Assembly (NCBI GenBank): GCA_964460435.1
Contig: CAYWRH010000003.1
Span: 18,335 to 82,334 of the forward strand
Reading direction: 5' to 3'
Length of the DNA stretch: 64,000 bases
Origin: JAAZBV01 sp964460435
Lineage (GTDB): Bacteria; Desulfobacterota; DSM-4660; Desulfatiglandales; HGW-15
The notes under the pieces were generated by a model. That model was not told the origin of the DNA. It saw only the letters and a program-made list of their open reading frames with translations, and searched no databases. Positions 43,823 to 52,846 of the stretch are shown here, in pieces. Both the position numbers and the translations under genes were made by a program. Numbering within the stretch: position 1 is the first letter of the stretch; each line of letters opens with the position of its first letter.

Positions 43823-44503
43823 TTATTTTGGCTTTGTTTTGCCTATGCGTTTGTAATACTCTTCAGGGATATCATTCGCATCTTTATATATGGCAAAATG
43901 GCATTCTCCAAACTCCATTGGCTCGGATACTATGTGGGCAGCGCCCATTTTGCCTGTGGCCTCTATTGTAAGCATCTCCATAATCGGGCAGTGGCAGCAG
44001 TATATTGGAAAATCCTTCATGCCCCATGTGGCAGGGTGGCGCTCCTTTATCTTTGCCAGGCCAAATTCAGGTTCATACAACCCCATCTTAATTAGTCTCT
44101 CTCCTGATCCGCATGGCTTCATGGTAAGGGTGATCTTCTCATCGTCTTCTTTAATAACAACCGGCTGCATGTGGCCCCTTAAGCCGCTTGCCATCTCTTC
44201 CACCCTTGATCTCAAATCCGTTTTACCTGAAGGTTTAAATACAGACCTTCCTTCAATGCCATGCGCCTCTCTTTCAGCCTTCTCAACTGCATCTACTCCA
44301 TAGTTCCTGTAGATATAGGAAAGGAGCCCGCTCACCCACACCATATAACCATCATGCAGGTGCCCAATCTCGCTTTGCAGCCGCTCTGCAAGCCTCTTTG
44401 CCTTTTCCTTTTCACCAGCATCCACTGCCCTTTTAATAAGGTCAAGCGTGGGAGTCCCCATCTCCTTTAGCTCTTCATCAGTAAATATTCTTTTATCACT
44501 CAT
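43823..44503 (-). CDS. Conserved-looking protein of unknown function, Cys-rich C-terminal half
   Basis: 226 residues from the ATG at 44503, which has AGAGAGGG 8 bases upstream; an ATG at 44527 would add eight residues. The N-terminal third is charged and helical. The C-terminal part has LTMKPCGSGERLI and DFPIYCCHCPIMEMLTIEATG, which hold four of its five Cys plus a His and could bind a metal. No signal peptide or membrane segment. It is divergent from the MBL-fold gene across 178 bases. I do not recognise a family. Confidence 0.65.
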   Translation of the reverse strand: MSDKRIFTDEELKEMGTPTLDLIKRAVDAGEKEKAKRLAERLQSEIGHLHDGYMVWVSGLLSYIYRNYGVDAVEKAEREAHGIEGRSVFKPSGKTDLRSRVEEMASGLRGHMQPVVIKEDDEKITLTMKPCGSGERLIKMGLYEPEFGLAKIKERHPATWGMKDFPIYCCHCPIMEMLTIEATGKMGAAHIVSEPMEFGECHFAIYKDANDIPEEYYKRIGKTKPK

Positions 44504-44681
44504 GCGGATACCCTCTCTTTCTTTCATAAAATGAATGGATGATACTATGGCTTTGAGTATAATTGATCATCTATTATTATACATCCATCCAATTGTCAAA
44601 AATGAAAACAAAATTGATCAGGCATGCAAAACATGTTAATTATATATTATCCAATCAACAACAAGTCATAAAAGGGTTCAT

Positions 44682-45572
44682 ATGGCCATTAAATTCAAGG
44701 TGTTTCTCCACAGCTATCTTGGTTTTAACAGCAACTCCACCCTTTTTTACGGGGAAAAGGATGCCATACTTATAGATGCCTCACAGATAATGAGTGACAG
44801 TTACAGGATTGCTGCTGAAATTCTGCCCATGAGAAAAAAACTGACACATATCTATGTCTCCCATTTTCATCCGGATCATCATTTCGGGCTCTCTGTTCTT
44901 AAATTTGCCTTTCCTGATGCCAAGATTGTTGCCCTTCCGAGTGTGATACAGGATATCAAGGCTACCTCAAAAGACAAGATTGATATGTGGGCTATTGACT
45001 GCTTCGGCCCTGGTGAAATACCAAAGTCTGCAACAATACCGGCCCCGCTTACCGAACCAAGGCTTGAGCTTGAAGAAGAGGAGATCATCTTTTCAGACGG
45101 CTGGGAAGGTGACAGTATTAATAATTCCATTGCATGGGTGCCATCCATACGCGTGCTGTGTGCCACTGATATAGCCTTTCATGGCTGCCACCTCTGGCCA
45201 ATAGAAAGCAATTTGGCCCGCAGGGTTACCTGGCGAAAGGATATCGGAAGGCTTAAGGAGTTTGATGCAAGGATTATCATACCAGGCCATTGCGACGAAG
45301 AAAAGATCAGGATCATGGATGCTGTTCAGAAGGATGAACACAGTAAATACACGGACTGTGCTGACTGGTCAATAAATTATCTTGATAATTATGAAGAGAT
45401 ATACAGCACTGCAAAATCAGCGGAAGAGCTGGTTAAGAGGATATATAAAAAATACCCTGATGTAAAGGCTGAGGATTTTGCCATCCAGTGGCAGGCAAGA
45501 TTGCTTTACCCCAAAAGCAGCCCTGACTGGCTTTTACCTCTACCGGGTGAACCGGGTAAAAATTTTTCTTAA
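44682..45572 (+). CDS. MBL-fold metallohydrolase
   Basis: 296 residues, metallo-beta-lactamase fold. The metal motif is VSHFHPDHHFGLSVL near residue 60, with the later ligands in FHGCHLWP or the DIAFHG region and in IIPGHCDEEK. The HxHxDH motif is present as HFHPDHH. Such proteins hydrolyse thioesters, lactones or phosphodiesters; the substrate is unknown. No signal peptide. It stands alone, divergent from the gene at 43823. Confidence 0.85.
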   Translation: MAIKFKVFLHSYLGFNSNSTLFYGEKDAILIDASQIMSDSYRIAAEILPMRKKLTHIYVSHFHPDHHFGLSVLKFAFPDAKIVALPSVIQDIKATSKDKIDMWAIDCFGPGEIPKSATIPAPLTEPRLELEEEEIIFSDGWEGDSINNSIAWVPSIRVLCATDIAFHGCHLWPIESNLARRVTWRKDIGRLKEFDARIIIPGHCDEEKIRIMDAVQKDEHSKYTDCADWSINYLDNYEEIYSTAKSAEELVKRIYKKYPDVKAEDFAIQWQARLLYPKSSPDWLLPLPGEPGKNFS

Positions 45573-45630
45573 TCCATCAGGTGGGTATGATGGTGACCCG
45601 CCTAAGGAATAGAACTAAGAATAAATTTTC

Positions 45631-45705
45631 ACCACGGAGGACACAGAGGTCACAGAGATTTAATCTTTTAAGCTTTTGCTCCGTGTTTTCCGTGCTCTCC
45701 GTGGT
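45631..45705. repeat. Inverted intergenic repeat (CACGGAGG type)
   Basis: ACCACGGAG (45631-45639) and CTCCGTGGT (45697-45705) bracket a stretch with further CACAGAGG and CCGTG words. This is a short palindromic element of a kind often scattered between genes. It lies between the convergent MBL-fold and FucI-like genes. Confidence 0.5.
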
Positions 45706-45750
45706 TATAATATTATATTTCCTATATCATCTAAAGCATGCAATAGAGTC

Positions 45751-45847
45751 CTAAACCAAAATCTCCTGCGCCCTTATCAGTCTGTTTTGCACATTAACCC
45801 CATTGGGGCATTTAACAGCACAGGAAGAGCAATAACCGCAATATAGC
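45751..45847 (-). pseudogene. Out-of-frame [4Fe-4S] tail of the FucI-like protein
   Basis: Directly after the UAG of the gene at 45848, the +1 frame (codons from 45849 down to a stop at 45751-45753) reads R-L-Y-CGYCSSCAVKCPNG and about 18 more residues. CxxCxxC-x3-CP is a strong [4Fe-4S] motif and hardly arises by chance. Either a one-base indel cut the tail off, or ribosomes shift +1 at the UAG. Confidence 0.6.
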
Positions 45848-47338
45848 CTATGCCTCCGGCGCTGTCAGATCAGGCGGGGCAATAACATTTATATTCATCC
45901 TCACCATTGCATCTGATATCTCCTTGCCAAAACTCCCGGCAATCATATTATGATGGATACCGACAATATTTTGCATGAAACCTTTGACATCCTTTATTTT
46001 AATCTCAGCCATATTTGTGCAGAATTTCCGCATCTTGCTGTATTCAGGCGGGGCATTCTTGAATGAAGGTGTTGCCCTGTCATCAACCATCTCTTTTGTT
46101 CTTCCCGGCCATATGACGAAATCCTTAAGATCCTTGCTGAATCCGCCAATGGTAACATCAAGACCTATGGGATATGCTATTTCACAGGTGCCGCCCTTGC
46201 CCAGACCATGATAATCCCTTAAGGTGTATGGCTGCTGTGGTGCATCTGCGCCGAATATCCTTGTAGGTGCAACACAGTGGCGGAGTATTGTGCTTGAGTT
46301 CTTGATATCTACTGATGATACATTGCTCTGGAAAGAGGGTCTTTTGCTGACCTCCTGTAACAGCATTGATGAGAGCATCATGCATATATCTGCTTCACAG
46401 GCAGCAGTTATGCCTTGGTCCCTGAGTCTCGTAAATGCGAGACATGGAAGGGGGATGGTTGCGTCTGCGCCAAAAGAAAAAGCCAGGCAGTCCACAGAAA
46501 CGGCTGACAGGTTTTCTTTTTCAATGAGGGCTTTAAGCAGTATGTATATTTTAGAACTGTGAAGCAGCATTTCATCAGTAACATCTATAATCTTCACTGC
46601 GCCCTTCTTCCATATTTCCATCTCTTTTCTAGCAGCAGATTCATCTACCTCTTTTATGAGTGTCTTGAGATCATCTATTGGCCTGTGCTCTACCTTCACA
46701 CCCGTCTGGCTGTAGATATACTCCTCATTAAGGTTTGGAGACGGGATGCTTGTTGATCCAAATGGTTTGCTGAATACCAGCGCCTTCTTGTTTTCAAGCG
46801 GTCTTGGGGCAGCTACTATTTTTATAAGTTCAAGGGCATGTTCGGCTGAATTTGCAACAAGGGCATTTGTTCCCTTAATGCGGAATGATGCAACAAGGTC
46901 TGTCTCCCACATTATCAGTTCCGGGTTTCCGGCAAGAATAATAACAGGGATATCCAGATGGCCTATCTGCTCTGCTATATTTCTGGATGACATGCCTATA
47001 CCGGGCAGCGTGAAAAGGCAAATGTCCGCATCCTTTTCTTTAATGGATTTCAGGATGTCACCGGGGTTTTTAAAATCGGTTTTAAGCTGGCTCAGATTTA
47101 TTTCATATTCACTGATTGACTTAATTGATCCGAGAACCTTTTCAAATCTCTCCGGGGCATCACTTACAAAAATGAGATTTCTTTTTTTGCCCGCAGGGCT
47201 GGGTTTTACCCCGCCAATGTTTATTACTTTTTCACCTGCTAAAATCGAAACAGGAAAGGCTGCTGCCACCCCGGCCACTGCTGTAGTCTTAAAAAAACCG
47301 CGCCTTGTTACATGAGTCCATTTCTGGCGATCTTCCAT
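45848..47338 (-). CDS. Tat-exported L-fucose isomerase-like protein
   Basis: 496 residues from the ATG at 47338, which has AAGGAGGAG upstream. The Tat signal is VTRRGFFKTTAVAGVAAAFP. The body resembles the FucI/AraA-type isomerase fold: PCLAFTRLRDQGITAACEADICMM with the Glu and Asp metal ligands, then ILRHCVAPTRI with the His, and LGKGGTCEIAYPIG near the end. An exported sugar isomerase relative is unusual and catalysis is unproven. The C-terminus seems to have lost a [4Fe-4S] tail to a frameshift. It stands alone, convergent with the MBL-fold gene. Confidence 0.72.
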   Translation of the reverse strand: MEDRQKWTHVTRRGFFKTTAVAGVAAAFPVSILAGEKVINIGGVKPSPAGKKRNLIFVSDAPERFEKVLGSIKSISEYEINLSQLKTDFKNPGDILKSIKEKDADICLFTLPGIGMSSRNIAEQIGHLDIPVIILAGNPELIMWETDLVASFRIKGTNALVANSAEHALELIKIVAAPRPLENKKALVFSKPFGSTSIPSPNLNEEYIYSQTGVKVEHRPIDDLKTLIKEVDESAARKEMEIWKKGAVKIIDVTDEMLLHSSKIYILLKALIEKENLSAVSVDCLAFSFGADATIPLPCLAFTRLRDQGITAACEADICMMLSSMLLQEVSKRPSFQSNVSSVDIKNSSTILRHCVAPTRIFGADAPQQPYTLRDYHGLGKGGTCEIAYPIGLDVTIGGFSKDLKDFVIWPGRTKEMVDDRATPSFKNAPPEYSKMRKFCTNMAEIKIKDVKGFMQNIVGIHHNMIAGSFGKEISDAMVRMNINVIAPPDLTAPEA

Positions 47339-47469
47339 CTTAAGCTCCTCCTTAGTGTATGTATCTGGGTTATCAAATTGGTCTTGCATTCTAATCGTAT
47401 GGCGTGATTGAGTCAAACTATTCCCTTTAAAAAAATCAATATCAATTTTAAAAAAATTTTTTCCTCCCC

Positions 47470-47498
47470 TTGACTGCAAAATTATCCATGCTTATATT
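47470..47498 (+). promoter_or_regulatory. Sigma70-type promoter of the Hsp20 genes
   Basis: TTGACT (47470-47475), a 17-base spacer and TATATT (47493-47498). The leader to the first Hsp20 gene is about 130 bases and contains a near-palindrome (TTTCCAAA at 47560 with TTTGGGAAA) that might be regulatory. No sigma32-type promoter was recognised. Confidence 0.55.
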
Positions 47499-47634
47499 TT
47501 TGCCTGTAAAAAGATGTATCATATTGATAATACACATTATATTTGATTTCTTATTGCATTTTCCAAAGGTTTGGGAAAGGCAATATTAATCAAAATGAAA
47601 TAAAAAAATAAATAAATGAAAGGAGGATTTAGCC

Positions 47635-48090
47635 ATGTTATTTTTAAGAAGAGACCCATACTTAAGGGCATTAAACAACTGGAGCCCATTTGATGAACTT
47701 AACAGGATTAGAAGGGAGATGGATCTTCTGACAGACGGATTTACAAGAGGTATTGTCCGTGGGGCAGGTGTGTTTCCGCTTATTAACCTGACAGAAGACA
47801 AGGATGCCTATTATATCCGGGCTGAACTTCCGGGAATGAAGGCTGATGAAATTGAGCTTTCCGTAACAGGAGACAGTGTAACCATATCCGGTGAAAGAAA
47901 GATTGTGAACGAAGATAAAAATGCAAAATATCACAGGCGTGAGAGAGAATCGGGCAAGTTCAGCAGGATACTGAGTCTGCCAGGCAAGGTTGAGGTTGAT
48001 AAGGCTGAGGCATCAAATGTGAATGGTGTTCTTACAATAAAGCTGCCAAAATCAGAGGCATCAAAACCAAGGCAGATAACCATAAAATAA
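47635..48090 (+). CDS. Small heat shock protein Hsp20, copy 1
   Basis: 151 residues. An N-terminal arm with WSPFDELNRIRREMDLL precedes an alpha-crystallin domain (YYIRAELPGMKADEIELSVTGDSVTISGER to VNGVLTIKLPK, given here by its ends). The C-terminal IxI-like anchor is RQITIK. It is an ATP-independent holdase that keeps unfolded proteins soluble. The ribosome site is AAAGGAGG. It lies 24 bases before a second Hsp20 gene; two such paralogues often co-assemble. Confidence 0.95.
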   Translation: MLFLRRDPYLRALNNWSPFDELNRIRREMDLLTDGFTRGIVRGAGVFPLINLTEDKDAYYIRAELPGMKADEIELSVTGDSVTISGERKIVNEDKNAKYHRRERESGKFSRILSLPGKVEVDKAEASNVNGVLTIKLPKSEASKPRQITIK

Positions 48091-48114
48091 ATAGATAGAA
48101 AGGAGGAACAAATC

Positions 48115-48525
48115 ATGACCGGATCAGAAGCAAAGGCCTTGCAGGCCAAGGAAAAGGCTGAGGTATCAACCATGACTGAACAGACAAAGCCAGGGCTTGT
48201 CTTTACTCCTGATGTAGATATTTTTGAGACAGAAAAGGGTTTGACACTGCTGGCTGATATGCCCGGTGTAAAAGCAGAGGATCTTAATATTGATCTGAAA
48301 GAGAATATCCTGACACTCGATGGTGATGTTAAAAAACCGGAGGGCCAGAATGAGGTTGAACTCTTTACAGAATACAGGACAGGCAAGTATTACAGGCAGT
48401 TTAATCTCTCGGAGATAATTGATCAGTCAAAGATTGAGGCAAAGATGACAGACGGTGTTTTGAGGCTTACCCTGCCAAAGGTTGAAGCTGCAAAACCCCG
48501 CAAGATTGCCATAAAGTCAGCATAA
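48115..48525 (+). CDS. Small heat shock protein Hsp20, copy 2
   Basis: 136 residues. The alpha-crystallin domain begins at TPDVDIFETEKGLTLLADMPGV and ends at DGVLRLTLPKVEAAKPRKIAI, which holds the C-terminal anchor. The N-terminal arm is short and unlike copy 1, so the pair probably differs in assembly or clients. It follows copy 1 with an AAAGGAGG ribosome site and is closed by a strong terminator. Confidence 0.95.
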   Translation: MTGSEAKALQAKEKAEVSTMTEQTKPGLVFTPDVDIFETEKGLTLLADMPGVKAEDLNIDLKENILTLDGDVKKPEGQNEVELFTEYRTGKYYRQFNLSEIIDQSKIEAKMTDGVLRLTLPKVEAAKPRKIAIKSA

Positions 48526-48537
48526 GAGATAAAAGGG

Positions 48538-48573
48538 AGATGGGGTTGCATGATTGTGGCCCCGTCTTTTTTT
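48538..48573 (+). terminator. Intrinsic terminator after the Hsp20 pair
   Basis: AGATGGGGTT (48538-48547) pairs with GGCCCCGTCT (48558-48567) with three G-T pairs, followed by seven T. A textbook rho-independent terminator. Confidence 0.88.
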
Positions 48574-48728
48574 ATTTCATTCAGAATATAAACTGAATCC
48601 TGCGCCGTATATGCATTATGTTGAGGGGTTTAAGACCCTTCTACAGCTATATAAGCCGGGGCAAGATTGAGAAAAATATAGATATCCCTTGTGTACAGGC
48701 TCTTCATAGTTTTTGCATGGAGGAAATT

Positions 48729-49388
48729 ATGCAGAAGGATTACTACCTTGTTCTGGGGATTAGCAGAGGATCTGATCTGAATAAAATAAAAAAGGCTTAC
48801 CGCACCATAGCTAAGAGATATCATCCAGATGTCTCGGATGAAAAGGAGGGGAGCGAAAGGTTTCTGGAGATTAAAGAGGCATATGATACACTCAGCGATC
48901 ATGAAAAGAAGCGCAGATATGACTCTGACCTCGAAAATGAAGATGCCGCTTACAGATTAACCCGCGTGCCAGGTCATATGCAGGATAGGATAAGAGGTTT
49001 CAGGCATGCTGAATCCCTCTTCTCCACAAAGACTGATGATCTGTTTGGAGGGTTTATACCTGGTCTTTATGACCGGAGTGATGCGGGCATGCATGAAAAG
49101 GAGCTCTATTTTGATGCAGTCTTGACCCCTGAAGAGGCAGCATCAGGCGGGCTTTATCCCATTTCTGTCCCGGTTATGGCGCCCTGCCCAGTCTGTTCAG
49201 GGTCAGGCTTCTGGGAAGGGCTCTATTGCCCGCTCTGCGGCGGTTTCGGCAGGGTATCAACTGTTAAAAGATTTGCCCTGAGTATGCCCGCCAATGTGAG
49301 CGACGGCACGGAAATCAATCTTCCCCTTGAGGGCATAGGGTTAAAAGAGTGTTATTTGCACATTACTGTGCATATTGCCTATTATTGA
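48729..49388 (+). CDS. DnaJ-type co-chaperone with reduced zinc finger
   Basis: 219 residues from the ATG at 48729, preceded by GGAGG; an upstream ATG at 48618 gives no sensible N-terminus. The J domain has the DnaK-activating HPD in RYHPDVSD. A Gly-poor linker leads to a client domain with CPVCSGSG and CPLC, one and a half of the four zinc motifs of DnaJ. The second client domain is cut short, ending soon after ALSMPANVSDGTEINLPLEG. It is thus a small type between DnaJ and CbpA and probably serves with the Hsp20 pair. A separate promoter is likely, as a terminator lies between. Confidence 0.85.
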   Translation: MQKDYYLVLGISRGSDLNKIKKAYRTIAKRYHPDVSDEKEGSERFLEIKEAYDTLSDHEKKRRYDSDLENEDAAYRLTRVPGHMQDRIRGFRHAESLFSTKTDDLFGGFIPGLYDRSDAGMHEKELYFDAVLTPEEAASGGLYPISVPVMAPCPVCSGSGFWEGLYCPLCGGFGRVSTVKRFALSMPANVSDGTEINLPLEGIGLKECYLHITVHIAYY

Positions 49389-49451
49389 ATATTATCACCG
49401 CTCCTGCAATAACAGGCGCGGCTGCACTATAATGTTATGGTTACCGGGAAG

Positions 49452-49477
49452 GAAGGGGCGAAATTTTTCACCCCTTC
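49452..49477. other. Imperfect palindrome between convergent genes
   Basis: GAAGGGG-c-GAAA-tt-TTTC-a-CCCCTTC lies between the DnaJ gene and the URO-D gene, which converge here. It has no T run on either strand, so termination is possible but unproven. Confidence 0.35.
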
Positions 49478-49512
49478 ACTGCACCCATTGGGCCCAGGGC
49501 CTTGAGCACTTT

Positions 49513-50847
49513 TTAATAGGTTCCGTACTCCTTTGCCGCTTCATTCATGGCCCTTATGTTTTCTAACTTTGCCTCATCAGCGGTTGCGCCAGGTGCAAGT
49601 ATATAACCGCCACCCTTTCCTACCTTCTCGATCAGCTTTTTTGAATGGGCCTTGACATCAGCAGCTTTTCCGGTGACCATCATTGATGTCGGCACATTCC
49701 CCATTATGCAGAATCTGTTACCCAATATCTCCTTTGCCCTTACTATATCAGTCTGGTCAAAATACCATACAACGCCTTTATCAGGCAGATCCTGTATTAA
49801 CTCAAGCCGCGAGTTGTAACCCCCTTCAGCAAAAAGCAGTGGCACAAGCCCTTCATTGATATATCCCTCTGCCACCCTTTTAAGGAAGGGCCAGTAGAAT
49901 GTCTTGAATTGTGTTTCAGACATAAATCCATCTGCGCCCCTGTGCAGGGGGATAAAGACCACCGGGGTGCCTGCTGCAAAGGGCATCATGGCAGCTATCT
50001 TTATGCTCATATCCGCCATCTTGTCCATGTTGGAAAGGAGCCTTTCAGGCCTTTGAAACATATCCATTATAATACCCTTGGTGCCTCTCAAACCTGCACC
50101 CAGGGCATCCAGGGGGGCACCTCCGCCAATGTCAAACCTGAAAAAATTGGGGAAACCCATTTTCAGCCCGCGGTCAGTAATGGCATCAAGTGCCTTGCGC
50201 CACTCTTTTTCTATTTCATTGGCCTCGGCAAAGGCCCTGAACCCTGCCTGTACATCAGGGGCAGCAAAGGCTGCCAGCGTACTTGCCCCGCCAAAACTGC
50301 CCAGCATGGAGAGGGGCGGGAGTTTTGCAAAGGGCTCTGCTGCCCTGTGTGTCCGGGGTAGCATTACTCGCAGGTTAAAATCGGAGCGATCATTTTCATA
50401 GTGATCCCATTCATTCGCCTTTAGTATCTCTATCTCCACATGCTGGGGTGATACATTATCCGGAAGGCCGCATCCTGCCCATTTGCTTGTCTTTACCCCC
50501 ACAATCTCCATTGCCCTGCCGCTTCGTATAAGATGGGCATCAGGCAGCACATCAAGGTCAAAATCATCCATAAATTTATACCAGGCCTTTAAGAGCTTGT
50601 CTGAATCGTACATTACCTCTTTAATTGTAAATCCTGCATGAAAGGCGGGCGCATAACCCGGGTGAGAGATTACCGGCACCCTGTCAGGTTCCTGAACCTT
50701 TATTGCGGCAATTATCCTTTTGACCCTTGCCCTGTAAGCCTCCTGCGCTTCAGGGGTATTAAAGGCAATATCTTCAGGATAAAGCCAGCTGTTAAACCTT
50801 TTTTCTCGCTTTTCTTCTGCTGTAAGTTTTGCCCATTCCTTTTCCAT
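49513..50847 (-). CDS. Uroporphyrinogen decarboxylase-domain protein
   Basis: 444 residues of the URO-D superfamily TIM barrel. It resembles the non-haem branch that includes methyl-transfer enzymes of corrinoid systems, which is expanded in anaerobic Desulfobacterota. Visible landmarks are VPVISHPGYAPAFHAG near residue 60, FIPLHRGADGFMSETQF and LLFAEGGYNSRLELI. It is longer than HemE (about 350). No corrinoid protein is adjacent. The function may be demethylation or methyl transfer from an aromatic or sulfur compound (inference). GGGAGG precedes the ATG and a promoter is visible upstream. Confidence 0.82.
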   Translation of the reverse strand: MEKEWAKLTAEEKREKRFNSWLYPEDIAFNTPEAQEAYRARVKRIIAAIKVQEPDRVPVISHPGYAPAFHAGFTIKEVMYDSDKLLKAWYKFMDDFDLDVLPDAHLIRSGRAMEIVGVKTSKWAGCGLPDNVSPQHVEIEILKANEWDHYENDRSDFNLRVMLPRTHRAAEPFAKLPPLSMLGSFGGASTLAAFAAPDVQAGFRAFAEANEIEKEWRKALDAITDRGLKMGFPNFFRFDIGGGAPLDALGAGLRGTKGIIMDMFQRPERLLSNMDKMADMSIKIAAMMPFAAGTPVVFIPLHRGADGFMSETQFKTFYWPFLKRVAEGYINEGLVPLLFAEGGYNSRLELIQDLPDKGVVWYFDQTDIVRAKEILGNRFCIMGNVPTSMMVTGKAADVKAHSKKLIEKVGKGGGYILAPGATADEAKLENIRAMNEAAKEYGTY

Positions 50848-50903
50848 TGCGCCCTCCCATATGAATAAATATTTACAGTTTTGTCTTTAAAACCATTTAC
50901 CTG

Positions 50904-50932
50904 ATAATTTATTATTACTTAGTGATTGTCAA
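50904..50932 (-). promoter_or_regulatory. Candidate promoter of the URO-D gene
   Basis: On the minus strand a perfect TTGACA (50932-50927), a 17-base spacer and AATTAT (50909-50904). The leader would be about 50 bases. Confidence 0.5.
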
Positions 50933-50948
50933 CAGTGAAAAAGAGCAA

Positions 50949-52313
50949 TCAGCATGACTCTCTGAGCCTTTTGACCAGGGCTTTCAGATCAGGCACCTTT
51001 CTTAACTGCTCCTCGTTCCAGCAGGATAATAGAGAGTTATTATGGAAAATGGGGTCGCGTTGAATATCATACCTTGCACATGCTACTGATTCATCCCATA
51101 AAGGTGTTCCCGGAAGGGGAGAGTATTCTGCAAGGTAGGGCACTGCGCCAGCCCTGTCAGCAAAGATCACAGTTTCTGTAACAGATTCCGCTGATTGACC
51201 GGGAAGCCCCATAAGTATATAAGCCCCGATATCCTTTTTATTAAATCCGGCCTCTCTAAGGTTTTGCACTGCGGCCTCAAAATCGCCAAGAGAGACCTTT
51301 TTATCCAGCTCTTTGTGCATATCCATATCAGAGGTCTCAAGGCCAAGCCTTATTGTGGTGAACCCGGAAGAATAAAGGAGCCTTGCAATAGCAGATGTTA
51401 TTTCTTTTACATGCAGTGCATTGGGTGTATGAAACCTGGCCCTTAGGCCACTGGTTTTGATTTTTTCAAGAATGGGCACAATATGCCTCTCTGCGTCAAT
51501 AAGCAGGGCATCATCATAAAATGCAAAGTCGGCCACATTATATTTTGTATGCCAGTGAGTAATCTCAGAGACAACGTTACAAGGGTCTCTTCTTTTAAAG
51601 GCCGGATAAAGAGAGCTGCTTGCACAGTATTTGCATTTATAGGGGCATCCTGTTGTGGTGAGAATGGTTATATAGTCATTTTTTGTGTATGTATCAAAAG
51701 CGGGGTAAAAGGAGGTTTCATCCTCTCTTAACTGAACGTGACTTGTCTCCGCATGGATATCAAAACGGGCAAGGATGTCAGTCAATTCAGAAAGATTATC
51801 AAGATTAATCTCTTTTGCAACATAATCGGCCCCTGAAAATCTATCTGCATGGTCAGAACACAACCTTGCATAAATGCCCCCCAGTATAACAGGGACACCA
51901 GGGTGCATCTCTTTAGCTATCCTTATGGTTTCAATTACCCCGGGGTACCAGTAGGTCATAAGGGATGTTACAAGTATTGCAGAAGGTTTATCAACTGAAG
52001 TTAACATTCTCCTGTAAATATCAGGATGAATGCCGTATCTGCTGTATTTACGGGCGACATGTTTTAATGAAAAAGGCTTTTCTATCTCTTCCCTGAAATA
52101 TTTTCCTGTTCCATATCTTTTTACTGCCGGTTTTTTTGCTGAAAAGCTGTTCAGCATATCCGGGTTGTTTTTATCCATGCAGTCGATTACATGAATATTA
52201 AATCCCTTTCTTCTTAGAAATCCGGCAATATAAAGCAGGCCAAGTGGCTTGGACCACAAATCATGTGCAGCAAAATCATATATCCAGGGGTTGACAAGTA
52301 TAACCGAATTCAT
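50949..52313 (-). CDS. B12-binding domain radical SAM protein
   Basis: 454 residues. The N-terminal cobalamin-binding-like domain (VNPWIYDFAAHDLWSKPLGLLYIAGFLRRKG) is followed by a radical SAM core with CPYKCKYCASS at about residue 225, the CxxxCxxC cluster. The C-terminal part has LRLGLETSDMD and YILMGLPGQSAESV. Proteins of this class methylate or cyclise unactivated carbons or act on lipids and RNA; the target is unknown. It is not an activase for the glycyl radical enzyme at 37012, as it lacks that family's short form and its ferredoxin insert. The start has only a weak ribosome site. Confidence 0.87.
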   Translation of the reverse strand: MNSVILVNPWIYDFAAHDLWSKPLGLLYIAGFLRRKGFNIHVIDCMDKNNPDMLNSFSAKKPAVKRYGTGKYFREEIEKPFSLKHVARKYSRYGIHPDIYRRMLTSVDKPSAILVTSLMTYWYPGVIETIRIAKEMHPGVPVILGGIYARLCSDHADRFSGADYVAKEINLDNLSELTDILARFDIHAETSHVQLREDETSFYPAFDTYTKNDYITILTTTGCPYKCKYCASSSLYPAFKRRDPCNVVSEITHWHTKYNVADFAFYDDALLIDAERHIVPILEKIKTSGLRARFHTPNALHVKEITSAIARLLYSSGFTTIRLGLETSDMDMHKELDKKVSLGDFEAAVQNLREAGFNKKDIGAYILMGLPGQSAESVTETVIFADRAGAVPYLAEYSPLPGTPLWDESVACARYDIQRDPIFHNNSLLSCWNEEQLRKVPDLKALVKRLRESC

Positions 52314-52394
52314 AAATCCACAACCTTTTAGCCTTGAAATTTTACAGGTAACATAATAGGTTTAGCCATATTAATCAAGGAGCAGGATAATAAT

Positions 52395-52844
52395 ATGCGC
52401 GCTGTAGTGCAAAGGGTAAAGGAGGCAAGCGTAGAGATAGGTGGCGCCGTTGTGGGCCGGATATCAAAGGGTGTCTTGATATTCATTGGTGTTGGTGAAA
52501 AAGATACTGACAGAGAATGTGAATACATGGCAAACAAGATAGTCAACTTAAGGATATTTTCTGACGCAGATGATCTGATGAATCTTTCTCTGCTGGATAT
52601 CAAAGGTGATGCTCTAATAGTCTCCCAGTTTACCCTGTGGGGCGATTGCCGCAAGGGCAGAAGACCATCATTCACAGAGGCTGCAAGACCTGAAAAGGCG
52701 ATCCCGCTTTATGAAAAATTTATAAAACTGATAAAAGAGCAGAATATCAATGTCTCTACAGGCAGGTTCCAGGAGATGATGGATGTTCACCTGATTAATG
52801 ACGGGCCTGTAACCATCCTGATTGATAGTGATAAAATATTCTAA
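52395..52844 (+). CDS. dtd: D-aminoacyl-tRNA deacylase
   Basis: 149 residues, normal length. It frees tRNA from mischarged D-amino acids or glycine. The two active-site motifs are SQFTL (about residue 78) and NDGPVT near the C-terminus, and the N-terminus MRAVVQRVKEASVEI is typical. AAGGAG precedes the ATG. Convergent with the adenylate cyclase gene, with only 2 bases between the two. Confidence 0.97.
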   Translation: MRAVVQRVKEASVEIGGAVVGRISKGVLIFIGVGEKDTDRECEYMANKIVNLRIFSDADDLMNLSLLDIKGDALIVSQFTLWGDCRKGRRPSFTEAARPEKAIPLYEKFIKLIKEQNINVSTGRFQEMMDVHLINDGPVTILIDSDKIF

Positions 52845-52846
52845 TA

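Noticed and set aside
50949..52313. Activase for the glycyl radical enzyme
   Set aside because: It is a 454-residue cobalamin-type radical SAM protein with its cluster motif CPYKCKYC in the middle of the chain; activases are about 300 residues with the motif near the N-terminus.
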